A DNA stretch of 64,000 nt from the NCBI GenBank assembly GCA_037893245.1, contig JBAIAA010000076.1, forward strand, positions 62,001 through 126,000, in the 5' to 3' direction. Under the pieces are notes generated by a model. The model made no database searches. It was given only the letters and a program-made list of their open reading frames with translations, and was not told the DNA's origin. Origin of the DNA: Crossaster papposus. Lineage: Eukaryota; Echinodermata; Asteroidea; Velatida; Solasteridae. Of this stretch, positions 29,461-42,195 are shown in pieces; position 1 is the stretch's first letter; each line of letters opens with the position of its first letter. The translations under genes and the position numbers were made by a program.

Positions 29461-30613
29461 ACTCTATTGATAAACCATTCGGCTGTGAAATCAACTGCAA
29501 GTAAAAAGCATTTACTGCTATTTCAGCCAGTAAATGCTAAACAGTAAAACTTTATTTTATTCATACGAATTGAAGCATTTGCTTTTCTTTTACTTCGAAG
29601 TAAATGCTTTTACTTTTTGCTTGTACTTCATAGCATTTGCTAGTTTTTATTCATGAGACCCATTGTCTCGATATAGAAAGTGAATGAGGCAGGGCGATCG
29701 GTGCCACGGTCCTGCATTTCTGCTGGCACTCGGAGGCCACGAAAAAAACCCTTATTTTAAGAGGAAACGTGGTTGCATCCTAGGGTGCACTCCCTGCTCC
29801 CAGCAGTTAGTTATCATTATTATTAATACCGTTATTATTATTATTTATAGGCTTATAAGTCGGGCGGGAGGGCAAGCGAGGTTCAAACGCTCAGACCGAG
29901 AAGAAAGGCATTGAATGCAATGCCCGCTTTTATAAGAGCGTTGAGGCGTAACGAAAACGGTTATGTATTAACGGCTCTAGTGAGCCCACCTGTCGTTCAA
30001 TAACGAAAAGAAATGGCATAAACTAAAAGCCGCACGACCTTTGGGTTTTGGTTGTTCTCGAACGTTTTTTTTACACCCATGAGGCGAGTGTGTGATGGAG
30101 CCAAAAATAGAGTCTTTGGCCGTTTTCCTAACCCCCTGGCTCTGGTTCGTCTCCAGTTCAGCTCATTGCTAAACTGCATGAATGAAGCCTGAACAAAGAC
30201 GAAGATGGGGTTTGAAAAACGGCCCATGCCTTCCAAGGGGGTTTTTCGAAACATTTGCTTCCGCTTTGGTTCACCTCCGAATTCCGAATCACTGCAAAAT
30301 AAATACAAATGGAAGAAAATATAAATATTCGAACTTCTTGGTTAATATCAACAAATTAAATGTTTCTGAAGCACAACAGCCACCAAATAAACATATGCCT
30401 GGAGTTCCCGCAGTTAAATTGGGAGCCTAAAATCGCCTTAAGCCAGAGACAAAACGAAACCAGTGATTCGAAAAGGCCATAAGAAAAAAAGAAAAAATCC
30501 CAACAGTCAGTCTAGTATCCAGTCACCTCATCAGAAGAGTGCACAAATTAAAACGATCAACCCGTTCAACCAGACTAACCCAACACAATCTCACGTCACA
30601 ATCTTTGATCAAG

Positions 30614-30887
30614 ATGGCGGTGGAGGAACTTTTGAGAGAGCTGTTTTTTAACCCAATAAATCTCGCATTACTGGCCGTTTGTGGATTTTTGGTCTACAAA
30701 ATCTTTATTGGGAGTAGAAAGAAGCCAGATCCACCGAGGGATCCACCTCTTCCGAAGATGAAGGGGAGGGATTTCACCCTGCAAGATTTGAAAGAATACG
30801 ACGGTACTGGCCCAGAAAAACGAGTGCTGGTTGCTGTGAACGGCAAAGTTTTTGATGTATCACGGGGAAGGAGGTTTTACGGACCAG
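30614..30887 (+). CDS. PGRMC1: PGRMC exon 1
   Basis: Residues 1-91: membrane helix, proline-rich linker (KKPDPPRDPPLPK) and the first strands of the b5 fold. The start AAGATGGCGG also fits a YY1 motif. The donor is CCAG/GTATAA. Confidence 0.93.
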
Positions 30888-33800
30888 GTATAAAACTAGT
30901 AATTCGAATAAAGATGTGAAACTTTCATGAAATTAGGGAAATAAAGTTACTTTTTTCCAGATTGAACTATTTCTAAACTAGTATGTGCAATATTTATTTG
31001 ACTTTGTTTGTAAATGTAATTTCGATATAGAGCTAAGTACTACGAATTTGTCATGTTTTTGTAGGTCAGATATACCCCTAGAACCCTGGGCTCCCGACGC
31101 CCGTAGGGCGGAGCCCCATAGATAGAGAGGGTTTTTACAGGTTAACCGCCGTTAAACAATAAAAACCGTGCACAAAAAGCAGGCAATAACTCCCATACTG
31201 CTGCACGGTCTACCCCCAGCAAAAATTTGTATGACTCAATGAGTACCTTATCAACTCACCCAGCCACTGCCCACCAAAAACCGGTCGAATCTCTGCCAAT
31301 TTCCGTAAAAAAGTGAAAACTATCCCCGTTCCGCAAACGCGACTGTTACAAGATGGCGGATAACTCGTGCGTAATTTCAAGCCGCAGCCTAGCCGCATGC
31401 GCATTCGCCGTTTTCAAAACACAAGCTTCATCTTGGGCGGCCTTATTCATACAGTTTAGCAATGCGCCAGAGGCACAGCCACAATAGACCAAAACCAGGG
31501 TTTGGAAAACAGCACCCATTGAACGATGTTATCCGCCATCTTGTAACAGTCGCGTTTGCGGAACGGGGATAGTTTTCACCTTTTTTACAGAAATTGGCCG
31601 AGATTCGACCGATTTTTGGTGGGCAGTGGCTGGGTGAGTTGATAAGGTACTCATACAAATTTTTGCTGGGGGTAGACCGTGCAGCAGTATGGGAGTTATT
31701 GCCTGCTTTTTGTGCACGGTTTCTATTGTTTAACGGCGGTTAACCTGTAAAAACCCTCTCTATCTATGGGGCTCCGCCCTACGGGCGTCGGGAGCCCCAG
31801 AGTTCTAGGGGTAGGTCAGATATTGGTTAACACAGATTTAGGCCTATAGACCATATTGCGAATAACAAAATATCACAAGAGGGCGCTACTGCCCAAAGCA
31901 TTTTGGGTAATATTATGGGACAACCATCCCAGAACTTACCCCTAGAACTATGGGGCTCCCGACGCCCAAAGGGCGGAGCCCTATAGACAGAGAGGGTTTT
32001 TACAGGTTAACCGCCGTTAAACAAGAGAAACCATGCACAAACAAAATAAAATTACTCCCATACCGCTGCACGGTCTACCTCGTACACATTTTTTATGAGT
32101 ACCAACTCACCATGCCAGCACAAACCATAAAACCGGTCGAATCTCGCCCAATTTCTGTAAAAAAATGAAAACTATCCCCGTTCCGCAAACGCGACTGTTA
32201 CAAGATGGCGTATAACATGGTTTAATGGGTGCTGTTTTCCAAACCCTGGCTTCGGTCTATTGTGGCTGTGCCTCTGGAGCATTGCTAAACTGTATGAATA
32301 AGGCCTCGCAAGATGAAGCTTGTGTTTCGAAAACAGCTAATGCGCATGCGGCTGTGGCTTGAAATTACGCACGAGTTATACGCCATCTTGTGACAGTCGC
32401 GTTTGCGGAACGGGGATAGTTTTCACCTTTTTTTTTTCACCGGTTTTATGGTTGGTGCTGGCATGGTGAGTTATTAACCCTAACTCCGTCACCGCTTTTA
32501 CTAGAAAGTATCCTGAATCCGCCACAGTCCACCAATTTTGGTTTGCAAAAACTGCTGGTGTCCTGAGTCCATCAGACTCCACCAGTATGCATTCTGGAGA
32601 GATCCTGAGTCCATCATACTCCACCAGTCCATCATATACCCACTTTTTCCATCATATTTTTTTCAACGATTAACCCTAACCACCAAAGAGTCCATCAAAA
32701 TCCATTTCCTGTTTTGGAGGATTTTAGCGGATTCAGGATACCTCCATATTGAACAACTGGAGGAGTGTGATGGATTGAGGATTTTAAGCCTAGCTTTACT
32801 GCAGGAGTTTGATGGATTCAGGATACAGAAATTCAGGTGATGGACTTTGATGGAATCTATGGAGAAACGCACTGCAATTTTGTGTATGCCACCTAGGTAT
32901 CCTGAATCCGTCACAGTCCATCAAACATTTGCTGGTGGATTATGATGGACTCAGGATCTCTCCAGAATGCATACTGGTGGAGTCTGATGGACTCAGGACA
33001 CCAGCAGTTTGTGCAAACCAACATTGGTGGACTGTGGTGGATTCAGGATACTTTCTAGAAAAAGCAGTGAGGGAGTTAGGGTTAAAGGTCATGAATCTGG
33101 GAAACATTTTCAATTTGGTTAGACAATATTGTTTAAATGCACTTTACCAAATGTACACAACCAAACATTCTTTCCCCTCAAGTCAAAGTTCCTCTAAACT
33201 AATGTCTTGCGAAGTTGTTATTCTGTTATTAATAAATTATTCAAAATATTGGAAAGATGAATCTGTAAAAACAAGAGGGTGCTGTTTAATTTAAAGTAGT
33301 AATAATAATAATAATAATAAAAACTTGTATAGCGCTGGTATCTAGAAAATCTATTCACTGCGCTGCCGCTGGGGTCTGAGAAACACTACTGATAATGATA
33401 TACATGACTGAAAAGGTGGGTTTTGAGATGAGTTTTGAAAGGTTGTGATCTCAGGACTATGAATATCAACATTTAATAGCCGAGGAGGATTTTCGTTATT
33501 AACATAAAATGATGTCTTTGATGCATCATGTATGGATTTCAATAACTCTCTTGAAAGATATAATTAAATATTACAATTTCTATGGTGACGCAGTAAATCT
33601 GTGAACAAATAATCAGATAAGGCTGTACTATTGCAAAAGTTGTGTGTGTAACTTTGTTCTCGGCTAAAGTAACAAATCAAACTGAATTATCTGTCTGGTC
33701 AAGGTGTAAATCCAATGGACTTTGTAACTTGCAATAACAGTGCATGTACATGCTGTTGGCACGTGTACATGTACACGTACACACACACGCATCAACTTAT

Positions 33801-35599
33801 TTAAGTGTTAATATAGGAAATGTTCAACACAAAACTTATGTTACATGTACATGCACACACATAATGTATTTTATGTGAAAAGGTGTTAAGGTATGTATCT
33901 TGGAAAAAGAATATTTCGCATTGAGAACATGCATAATAATTATTAGGATGTCTCCAAAATTATGCAATCCCATACCATTTTGTGATCAAACTCACAAATA
34001 GCTGAGACTCTTTTGAAACCATGAGTGTCGCAACTAATAATAATAATTATTAACCCTAACTCCCTCACGGCTTTTACTAGAAAGTATCCTGAATCCGCCA
34101 CAGTCCACCAATTTTGGTTTGCAAAAACTGCTGGTGTCCTGAGTCCATCAGACTCCACCAGTATGCATTCTGGAGAGATCCTGAGTCCATCATAATCCAC
34201 CAGCAAAAGTTTGATGGACTGTGACGGATTCAGGATACCTAGGTGGCATACACAAAATTGCAGTGCGTTTCTCTATAGAGTCCATCACAGTCCATCACCT
34301 GAATTTCTGTATCCTGAATCCATCAAACTCCTGCAGTAACGCTAGGCTTAAAATCCTCAATCCATCACACTCCTTCAGTTGTTCAATATGGAGGTATCCT
34401 GAATCCGCTAAAATCCTCCAAAACAGGAAATGGATTTTTATGGACTCAGGGTGGTTAGGGTTAATTATGTTAAATAAATTATATACAATGTACATAAATT
34501 TAACACAGCCCTCACCCCCCTCCAAACAATTAATAAAAAGTTACATTTGGGTCCGTTAAAAAAATCATTTATTTCAAGTGCTTCACTGTTGTACAGATAA
34601 TTAAACTTTGTCAAAATAACTATTTTGTTTTAAATTCTGCTGAAGAGTTTTTTAATTGTGATTGTTTTTTTGCCACAGGGGGTCCATATGGTGTTTTTGC
34701 TGGTCATGATGCTTCCCGTGCCTTGGCAACATTCTCTTTGGATAAGGATTCTTTCAAAGATGAATACGATGACCTATCGGATCTTGACAAGGAATCTTTG
34801 GAAGGCGTCCGAGAATGGGAAATGCAATTCACTGGTAGGTTTCTTAATCATCATTGTATTGGACTACTAAACTACAGTATTAGGGGCCAATTTAATGCAG
34901 AATCGGCAGGAAATGAGTTGCAAATTTACAGAGTAAACATCAATTGTTAAGCCACAAGATTATTTTAGACCAAATTTAAATCTAAACTTCTCAAATAAAA
35001 ATATAAAATTACAATCCCCTAATGGTTCACTAGGACTACCCTGCTACATACAACAGTCCATTATTTACTCCTGGGTTTCTTGTTCATTCTAACACAGTCG
35101 AACATATCAAGTTGATGGGTGCATGATGGGTGTATGGAAATATAACATGACTTGCCTGCTTAATCCAATAGAACCAAACTATGCCTTAATCTTCTGTTTC
35201 CTGCTAAATCCAACACAGTCCAACTTACCTCTAATTACTAGTACACAAAAGAATCCAACAGAATTAAAGGTGGAAATATACAACAGTTGGATCTTGTTGG
35301 ATTCAGCAGGGTTAGGGTTAAATTGAGGTGAACCCACATGCAAGATTTTGAACCTTAGGTTAAAATGTATGTGTGCTTAACTTTCCTTCATTGAAGTTCC
35401 TTTCCAAATGTTTATTATTTTTTAGCTGGTGAGTACAGTTGGTCTACATTCATATTTGTGTAATGTATCGTTTGTGTACCTTCTTGTCATTCCCACAGAA
35501 AAATATGACTACGTTGGCAAATTGTTGAAACCAGGGGAGGAACCGACAGAATATTCAGATGAGGAATCTGCAACAGATACAGAGAAGAAAGATAACTAG
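30614..35599 (+). CDS. PGRMC1: Membrane-associated progesterone receptor component (PGRMC), 3 exons
   Basis: Exons 30614-30887, 34679-34834 and 35499-35599 join in phase (1, 1) to give 176 residues; human PGRMC1 has 195. Residues ~17-33 are a single N-terminal membrane helix (NLALLAVCGFLVYKIF). Residues ~52-155 are a cytochrome b5-like haem-binding domain: FTLQDLKEYDG, VNGKVFDVSRG, FYGPGGPYGVFAGHDASR, DEYDDLSDLD. The Tyr of GPY (residue 95) aligns with the haem-ligand Tyr113 of human PGRMC1. The C-terminus EYSDEES is an acidic casein-kinase-type site. The family binds haem in the ER membrane and supports P450 and sterol metabolism. The gene could be the single co-orthologue of PGRMC1 and PGRMC2. 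Confidence 0.95.
31063..31823. mobile_element. Foldback element with long TIRs and 11-base target duplication (MULE-like)
   Basis: The element 31074-31812 starts ACCCCTAGAAC and ends GTTCTAGGGGT; its arms of ~290 bases are inverted copies. AGGTCAGATAT flanks it on both sides (31063-31073 and 31813-31823). Long arms and a 9-11-base duplication are typical of Mutator-like elements. No transposase is present. It lies in PGRMC intron 1. Confidence 0.8.
31938..32473. mobile_element. Second copy of the foldback element, right arm cut off
   Basis: Begins ACCCCTAGAACTATGGGG and repeats the left arm, then part of the right arm. It stops where a TTAACCCTAAC element starts at 32474. Confidence 0.75.
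32474..32640. mobile_element. TTAACCCTAAC element, partial copy
   Basis: Matches the first ~160 bases of the element at 34050 (CTAGAAAGTATCCTGAATCC, CCAGTATGCATTCTGGAGAG), then breaks into AT-rich DNA. Confidence 0.7.
32670..33085. mobile_element. TTAACCCTAAC element, full copy
   Basis: 416 bases, bounded by TTAACCCTAACC and GTTAGGGTTAA. The interior repeats CCTGAATCC / GGATTCAGG and 'GATGGA' motifs on both strands. It is inverted relative to the copy at 34050 and nearly the same length. Confidence 0.8.
33297..33400 (-). mobile_element. SINE 3' tail fragment
   Basis: (AAT)n then AAAACTTGTATAGCGCTGG, as at 16286. Confidence 0.55.
34050..34464. mobile_element. TTAACCCTAAC element, full copy in opposite orientation
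   Basis: 415 bases from TTAACCCTAACTCC to GGTTAGGGTTAA, matching 32670-33085 in reverse complement. It ends ~200 bases before PGRMC exon 2. Confidence 0.8.
34679..34834 (+). CDS. PGRMC1: PGRMC exon 2
   Basis: Residues 92-143: the haem-binding GPYGVFAGHDASRALATF segment and the DEYDDLSDLDKESLEG helix. Acceptor ttttttgccacag, donor ACTG/GTAGGT. Confidence 0.95.
35038..35321. mobile_element. Possible TTAACCCTG-ended element
   Basis: The left part CCCTGCTACATACAACAG and the right part CAGCAGGGTTAGGGTTAA resemble diverged inverted ends. The interior has 'AATCCAACA' repeats on both strands. Confidence 0.4.
35499..35599 (+). CDS. PGRMC1: PGRMC exon 3
   Basis: Residues 144-176: EKYDYVGKLLKPGEEP, then the acidic tail ending TEKKDN. 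Acceptor gtcattcccacag, stop TAG. Confidence 0.95.
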
Positions 35600-36282
35600 G
35601 TACCGACCTACAGTGATGTGAGAGATTCACAACACACCACACTACATGTATGTGCAGACTAGTATTCCACAAGTAAATAAGGTTGAATAGACCTGGGGCC
35701 AATTCCATAGAGCTGCTAAGCACACAAATTTGCTTAGCATGAAATTTTGTCCTTGGCAAAAACAAGGTTAGAGACCAAATTTTCACAAAGTAGGGACAGA
35801 CTCTCGCATAGGAAAGTGCACATGTAAACAAAACGTAACATTATTACATGTAGGTCTTTAATAGGTCTATTGAATCAAGTTTTTAACAAATTTGAATATT
35901 CAAAATGCCCACTTTAACAAAATCCAACACCAAAGTGTTGAGACACCTCCCATTCCTGCTATGAAGTCTAAATTATGCATACATTGTTGGCCCAATTTTT
36001 TTAATTTTTATGAATACCTGTTTTCAAGGGATCCTGCATTCCTTTGTTTACAGTAAAAATTGCATGTAGGCTCAAATGTCGTGTTGGAATTTCTTAATGT
36101 CAATGGGTCTACCTGTACAAGTTGAGTGGGCATATTCCAAAATATGAGAGTTGTAAGTGAGTGGCTATTTGATCGCAAAGCAGTTTTGCTGTTTAATTTT
36201 CATCTCCGCATAATGTAGTGTGTTGTACAGTGGATCAAATTAAGGTCCACTAGTGCCGGTAAAAACATACCATAAAAAAGAT

Positions 36283-37941
36283 TTGTACCAACGAAACCCG
36301 GACAAAGTCGCACAATGTGTTTTATTACAATGTATTCCTAAAGTCATTTCGGCGTGGATTTTACTATTTTTGAGGTTATGGGTTTTTCTGAATCATGATC
36401 TATTAATCTACAATCTCCCCAAATTTGAACATATCCATCACCCAGAAGTGCGTTTTTTGTCGATTTTGCAAAACAATTGTGTATAGAAATAATACGCTTT
36501 TCTAAACTTCAAAGCTGTTTATCTCATAATTAGGTTGTCAGGGTTTTATTACTAAATCCTTTACCCAGGGGAGATAGGGTGGGAGTACGTATAGTCCAGG
36601 CAAAATACATAATTTTGTTTTGTTGACCTCAAACAAATTGCAACAAATTGTTTTTCACCACAGTGCACTTCTATAAGGTCCCTAGAATTACATACTAAAA
36701 GTCGACAAAAATCCAAGCGGTGGAAATATGACTAATTTGCATAAATCGTTAATCCCTGCCGCGTAATATATTTATTCCCATATTTGGGTATATATATATT
36801 TTTTTTATTTTTTGAAAAGTTTATTTTGGTGATTCTACTTACATATCCTTACATCAATAACATTTGCTAAATCATATAAGTGACTGAATAATTATGGGAA
36901 CATAGTAAATATCAAAAATGACAACTTCGTGACCCTATAAATGTGCGCACATTACACTGTCTCCAGATATCATCATGTAGTCAGTATTGACGTGCTTCAA
37001 ATTCACCAAGTTGCTTACTGGCACAGTTATCCTATTAAAACCTTATGGAAAATCACATAAACAATGTTAACATTGTGATATTTAGCCCAGCAAACAAAAA
37101 CTGGGAGAAAATGGTGTGTCCCTAAATTGGGCTAACAAGTAGGTGAAGGGTTGCCTAAGGTGAGAGACTTGAACAAGTTCAAGGAAACCTCCCAAATTAA
37201 AGATTGTTGTTGCTTACAATAATCCTATCTACGTTAAAATGTATTTTGGGGATTTCCTTGAACTTGTTCACGTCTCCCATGTTAGGCAACCCCTTAACTA
37301 CTTTTTCGCCCAATTTATGGACACACCATTTTCCTCCAGTTTTTGTTTGCTGGGCTAAATATCACAATGTTATTATTGTTCATATGATTTTTCATAAGGT
37401 TTTAATTATGATAAGTGTGCCAGTAAGCAACTTGGTGAATTTGAGCTCACCAATACTGACTACATGATGATATCTGGAGACAGTGTAATGTGCGCACATT
37501 TATAGGGTCACGAAGTTGTCATTTTTGATATTTACTATGTTCCCATAATTATTCAGTCACTTATATGATTTAGCAAATGTTATTGATGTAAGGATACGTA
37601 AGTAGAATCACCAAAATAAACTTTTCAAAAAATAAAAAATATATATATATACCCAAATATGGGAATAAATATATTACGCGGCAGGGATTAACGATTTATG
37701 CAAATTAGTCATATTTCCACCACTTGGATTTTTGTCGACTTTTAGTATGTAATTCTAGGGACCTTATAGAAGTGCACTGTGGTGAAAAACAATTTGTTGC
37801 AATTTGTTTGAGGTCAAAACCTATTTTTCCTGGACTAGTAAATAATACATCATTTTAAAGCTGAGAACCTAGAGAAAAAAAAGAAAAATCTAAAAAACAA
37901 AAATTGTCAGCTTTGTCCGGGTTTAGTTGGAGCAGGTCACA
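36283..37941. mobile_element. MITE split by a 1.25-kb palindromic insertion
   Basis: The outer parts (CCAACGAAACCCGGACAAAG at left, CTTTGTCCGGGTTTAGTTGG at right) match the intact element at 2584-3008. The inner palindrome is described separately. Confidence 0.8.
36592..37837. mobile_element. Giant palindrome (foldback element), about 1246 bases
   Basis: Starts TAGTCCAGG and ends CCTGGACTA. Each arm is ~600 bases and mirrors the other nearly throughout (for example TCCCTGCCGCGTAATATA and TATATTACGCGGCAGGGA), leaving a centre of only ~50 bases near 37214. No open frame of note. Confidence 0.85.
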
Positions 37942-38552
37942 TACATTGTATGAATAACATAGTGGCTGTTTTAATTAAGCAGAAGAACAAGTACATGTAC
38001 ATACGTACAGTATTGAAACTGTAAGGTGCATACATGTACCGTACATTTATATGCCTAGTGGCATAGCATTCAGTTCAACTTGTCATTCAGAAGAAAAGAA
38101 AAGCGATGATTCAAAATGTGTAAATACTAATGATAGCCATTCTAAATGTTAGTGTTATTAATTTTTTTTCTTTCTTGCAATCTTTTTGTCATGCACAAAA
38201 AGTAAATGTTAGTGACTGCTCAATATGGAGCAGTCCTTCTGTTTTGAAAATCACAGGCGTTTGGAAAAGGGCACATCTGGAATTATCTAGGCGTGTGATT
38301 CTGTCATGCGTCTGTGGTCCAAGCTGAGACTCAACAATTTTAGCTTTTTGTATGCATCTTGATTTACAGTTAAAAAAACAACTTCACCGACATTCTTTTT
38401 TCCACAAATTATAAAGTATAATAATGCCATAAATGTATGCCGAGGTGTGCGTCTGAACAGTGGTATTCAGGCGTGTAGTTATTCATACTTCTCGGGAAGC
38501 TTTTAGGCGTGCGATGGCGTAGGGGTGCGATCACACACCTCAAAACAGAAGG

Positions 38553-38714
38553 ACTGATGGAGATATCCTGAATCAATAAAAAACAATCCTGCAGTAGGCT
38601 TACAATTCATAATCCATCAAAATTCTCTCGTTTCAACATGGCGGTATCCTGAATCCACCCAAATCCTCCAAAACAGGGATGGGATTTTGATGGATTTAGG
38701 TAGGTTAGGGTTAA
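38553..38714. mobile_element. TTAACCCTAAC element, 3' fragment
   Basis: GGAGATATCCTGAATC to GGTTAGGGTTAA matches the last third of the copy at 34050. Confidence 0.65.
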
Positions 38715-39777
38715 AAGACTAAAATCTGGTTTGTACATTGCAAACCTTCCTCTTGTTATACACTTTTTATACAACTGTATACGTAGTTTTTTTCTTCTTT
38801 TTTTTCCAACATTCCTTTGCTCTGTTCTCTGGCCTTCCTTCACGTTGTTTTTATTTACATCAATCTTAATTAAAGTTTAACTCGCACTCACAGGCATAAA
38901 CTTGTAATGTGTTTAATTTACAAAATGTATAATGTACATGTTTATTAACGATACTTGATCATCTGAAGTGAACAATTGCATGTGGCAAGCTGTTTAATTA
39001 CTCTTACTCAATTGAGTCTGAGATGAGCTCAGTGAAATTCATATGAAGCAAGATATGTGGCAGAGAAAACCCCCCCTCTTTTGTGTTGACCATTGTGTTC
39101 CCGGAGTCCCAGGAATTCTTTTTAGGTTTCAAGGGGGGATGGGTTAGGTTACAATAGTGTTGAGTGCGTATAAAGTATAGGGATAAGAGGGGGGTACCCC
39201 TCTGCCACATATCGTGCTGGGTATAGTGAAATTGATTAATTTACAATGTTTGTAATTGTGTATTCCAATAGAAATATAAATTGTGTACATGTAAATGGTA
39301 TCTACCACGTCAACTCCTGTTTGCAAGTTGCTAATAACATGGAAGATAATAACTTCACATTGCAGAAAACAGTTGATGCATGTACTTATTAAAATTTTCA
39401 AAATACATTGTAAAAATGTACATAATTCATTTAATCTGTCATTGATGATTTTGATAAGTAGAAGTCTTGCCTGTACATGTACATGTTTCTATTGAGGTGC
39501 CAATGGGGAGTATATTCCAAAACTCAAAAACCTTTCCTGATGATTCCCTTGCATGTTTCAAGATAAAACCTCGCTCGTAACCACCGCCCATACTGGGCGC
39601 TAGGAACTGCTGATGCGCTTTGATCTCTGATTGGATAGATTTTATGTGACCTGTGAAATGAAGATCACAGTTAAAGCTGCTCATCATCATACGAAAGAAG
39701 AAGACTAAAATTCTGCATGCAATTCAAAAGGTCATGGTACGCTACCCCGAACGCCGTGTGTTTCCTTCACAGAAATA

Positions 39778-40202
39778 TGTGACCTGTCATCACAAAATGA
39801 GCGTAAAGTCGGCAAAATAAAAAATTGAGATATGGGTATTTCTAAATTCTGTGGAAACAGAGCTTTCCAATGGTATATAACACTTGGAGGTTTGATACTC
39901 AATATATTTTTTTGATTTAAATTTTTCAGTCTGGAGTCTTAATACAGAGATTATGAGAAAACGGGCATTCCTTGCGAGAAATTGTGTAAAAGGCATAGAA
40001 AGGCTTAGTCAAAATTGTCTCAAAAACTTTTTTTTTTTTTATCTGATCGACCTGAAAAATTGGGAATTGATTGTTGGGGATTTAGTCTTTAAAAAACCAT
40101 ATCATCTCGAAATCGACCACCCCTTCAAATTTTGACTTTGACTGGCCGTACTGGGAATTCACTCCGTGCGACTTTACGCTCATTTTGTGATGACAGGTTA
40201 CA
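39778..40202. mobile_element. TA-flanked MITE with TGTGACCTGTCATC ends
   Basis: 425 bases, ends TGTGACCTGTCATCACAAAA and its complement (one mismatch), with TA on both sides. TA targets are typical of Tc1/mariner-type elements. A close copy lies at 54119. Confidence 0.8.
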
Positions 40203-40999
40203 TATGTGAAGCACACATTAGCATTTCCCAGATCCCAGTATAAGCGGTGGGCACGAGTGAATGATAAACAAGTTGTGTTCCAATTATTGTAAATTTCGGT
40301 TCCCAGTGAAAACAACAGTCATGCTGCTAATTAAAACACATGGAATTTCTACACCAATGTTGAACAAGTGTTATGAGTTTTGAGACATTCCCATGATTAC
40401 ACACAAGTAAACTTGGCACTCGTATGCCAACATGAATCTATGTATGCTCAAGTTTAATGATCTCTTATTAACTTTTGTTTGTGATGAATTTCACTTGTAA
40501 ATGTGTTAAGCTAGTTAAGCTACTGTAGTACAAACTTGATAAAAATTATTTTAAAAAAATCAGTGTTTTTGTTGTTGAGATATTGGTTGCAGCTGCCTGT
40601 ATTTTTTTATTGAACACAATGCCGAAATGATCTGATGAATCACATGACAGTTTGTTATTGATTGCTTTAATGAAGTTGATCTTAACCAAATTCTCTTCAT
40701 GAATGCTGTAATCAAAAACTAAACATGCAGCAACAGCCAAATTAAATTGTGTGGATACTGATTAAATGCAGGTCCATTGGTGTTTGACTGTTTGTTGTAT
40801 GTGTAGATGGTGTAATATTAACCAGCTGACTAAATATTGGTTTTAGAATATTAATTTTGGCTTTGGGATTTCCAATAAAATCAAATACAAAATTTAAATA
40901 GTTTTTTGTGTGTTTTATTTTGCATGATTTAAATTTAAGTTTCACTTGGTGGCCTGCTTGTTAAACTACATGTATACTATAATTCTCAGAACCTGTGTT

Positions 41000-41282
41000 A
41001 TGTAGGAAACACCATTTGCAGATATCAATAAATGTTACTACCGGTACCGAATTATTTAGAAATATCTGGCTTATTTGATTTTGAAAGCAAATAATGATTC
41101 TAGGTATCCAGCAAAACGATTGCTAGATATCCTGTAATTATTCCAAAAAAACGAACGCCGTTTTTCTTGCTTTTTTCTTGGCATCCATGATTGTAAAACT
41201 TCGGACAGGTCAGTTAAACGATATTTACTATAAAATTCAACCCCCCCCCCCCCCCCCGCCACAAACAAAAAATCCACCCATG
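41000..41282. mobile_element. Family B copy 6, right end lost
   Basis: Has the AACACCATTTGCAGATATC start and the CATCCATGATTGTAAAAC core, then a poly-C run, and lacks the terminal repeat. Confidence 0.65.
41240..41257. repeat. Poly-C run
   Basis: A C run of about 17 bases inside family B copy 6, where other copies have six to eight; a replication or assembly expansion. Confidence 0.75.
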
Positions 41283-41559
41283 CCGACAAGAAATCTGGTA
41301 ACCACAAAATCACATCACACTTTTATTAAAGAGCGCCCTCATAAAATAATATGCGGGTTTTGAAAACTTCGGATTCGCCTCCGATTCCGAATCTCATATG
41401 TGACTAGAGTTCCCGCAGTTGAAAATCGCCTAAAGTCGAGTCGAGTCTAAGATTAAGACGAGACGAAATGAAGCCAGAGATTAGAAAAGGCCCATAGTTT
41501 CAGACAAGATAGACTCGACCCGAGCATGACAAAAAATAGGGAGCTAGCTGCGTAGCATT

Positions 41560-41762
41560 ACAATAAATTGTGAAGACTTCGGACTAAAACTTAGGCTCAC
41601 CCATATTATTGGCGGGGACCGAATTTTCGGACTTGGCGTCCTTGCAAGCCTAGTCTTTGGGCAAGACGTTGCTTAATTCGCAGCCACGAGAGGGCGCTAT
41701 CGCGACAAACCATCATCACTCGCCATCCTGTCCGTAACAACGTCTTTGGAATTACGTCGAGG
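41560..41762. repeat. Left arm of a 3-kb inverted repeat
   Basis: TTGGGCAAGACGTTGCTTAA to AACGTCTTTGGAATTACGT is repeated in reverse complement at 44003-44046 plus 44586-44700. The arms may be the ends of one large element. Confidence 0.6.
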
Positions 41763-42195
41763 TAGAGATATGCGCACGCACCTGCTTAGCCTAATGAATG
41801 CAGCGTACATTACGTACTTTGCATAAACATACATATGCATAGGTCTAACACCCTGACTCAACTTCTCATTGCATATGGATGTACATGTACATGTACATGT
41901 GTATGTGTATGTGTATGCATATATACATGTATTGTTCACAAATGTACATGTACATACTGTACACATTTTATCATCAAACGTGTTCAACGTTATTCGTGAA
42001 AATGGAAGACTTTTCGGTACATATTAATTAGGGTCATCTCTTGCCAACAAGTTTTAAAGGCAGAATTCGTTTGGTATTTTGAAAATGACAACGTTCCCCT
42101 TAAAATATATTTATTTTTATGAATTTCTTTGGTCATAAATTCAGGACGAATTTCACCTTTGCAATTTATTTTTCAAATTTCTTTTTAGGATCTTT

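Larger units (their letters stand above)
26190..30613. other. Intergenic region between the EAR gene and PGRMC
   Basis: The two genes diverge from here. No coding exon is recognised. It holds an inverted-repeat element at ~27350-27740, a duplicated segment (27795-28310 and 29074-29460), a TTAGGG-like patch at 28679-28737 and hairpins of GTAAATGC/GCATTTAC at 29480-29650. Confidence 0.6.
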
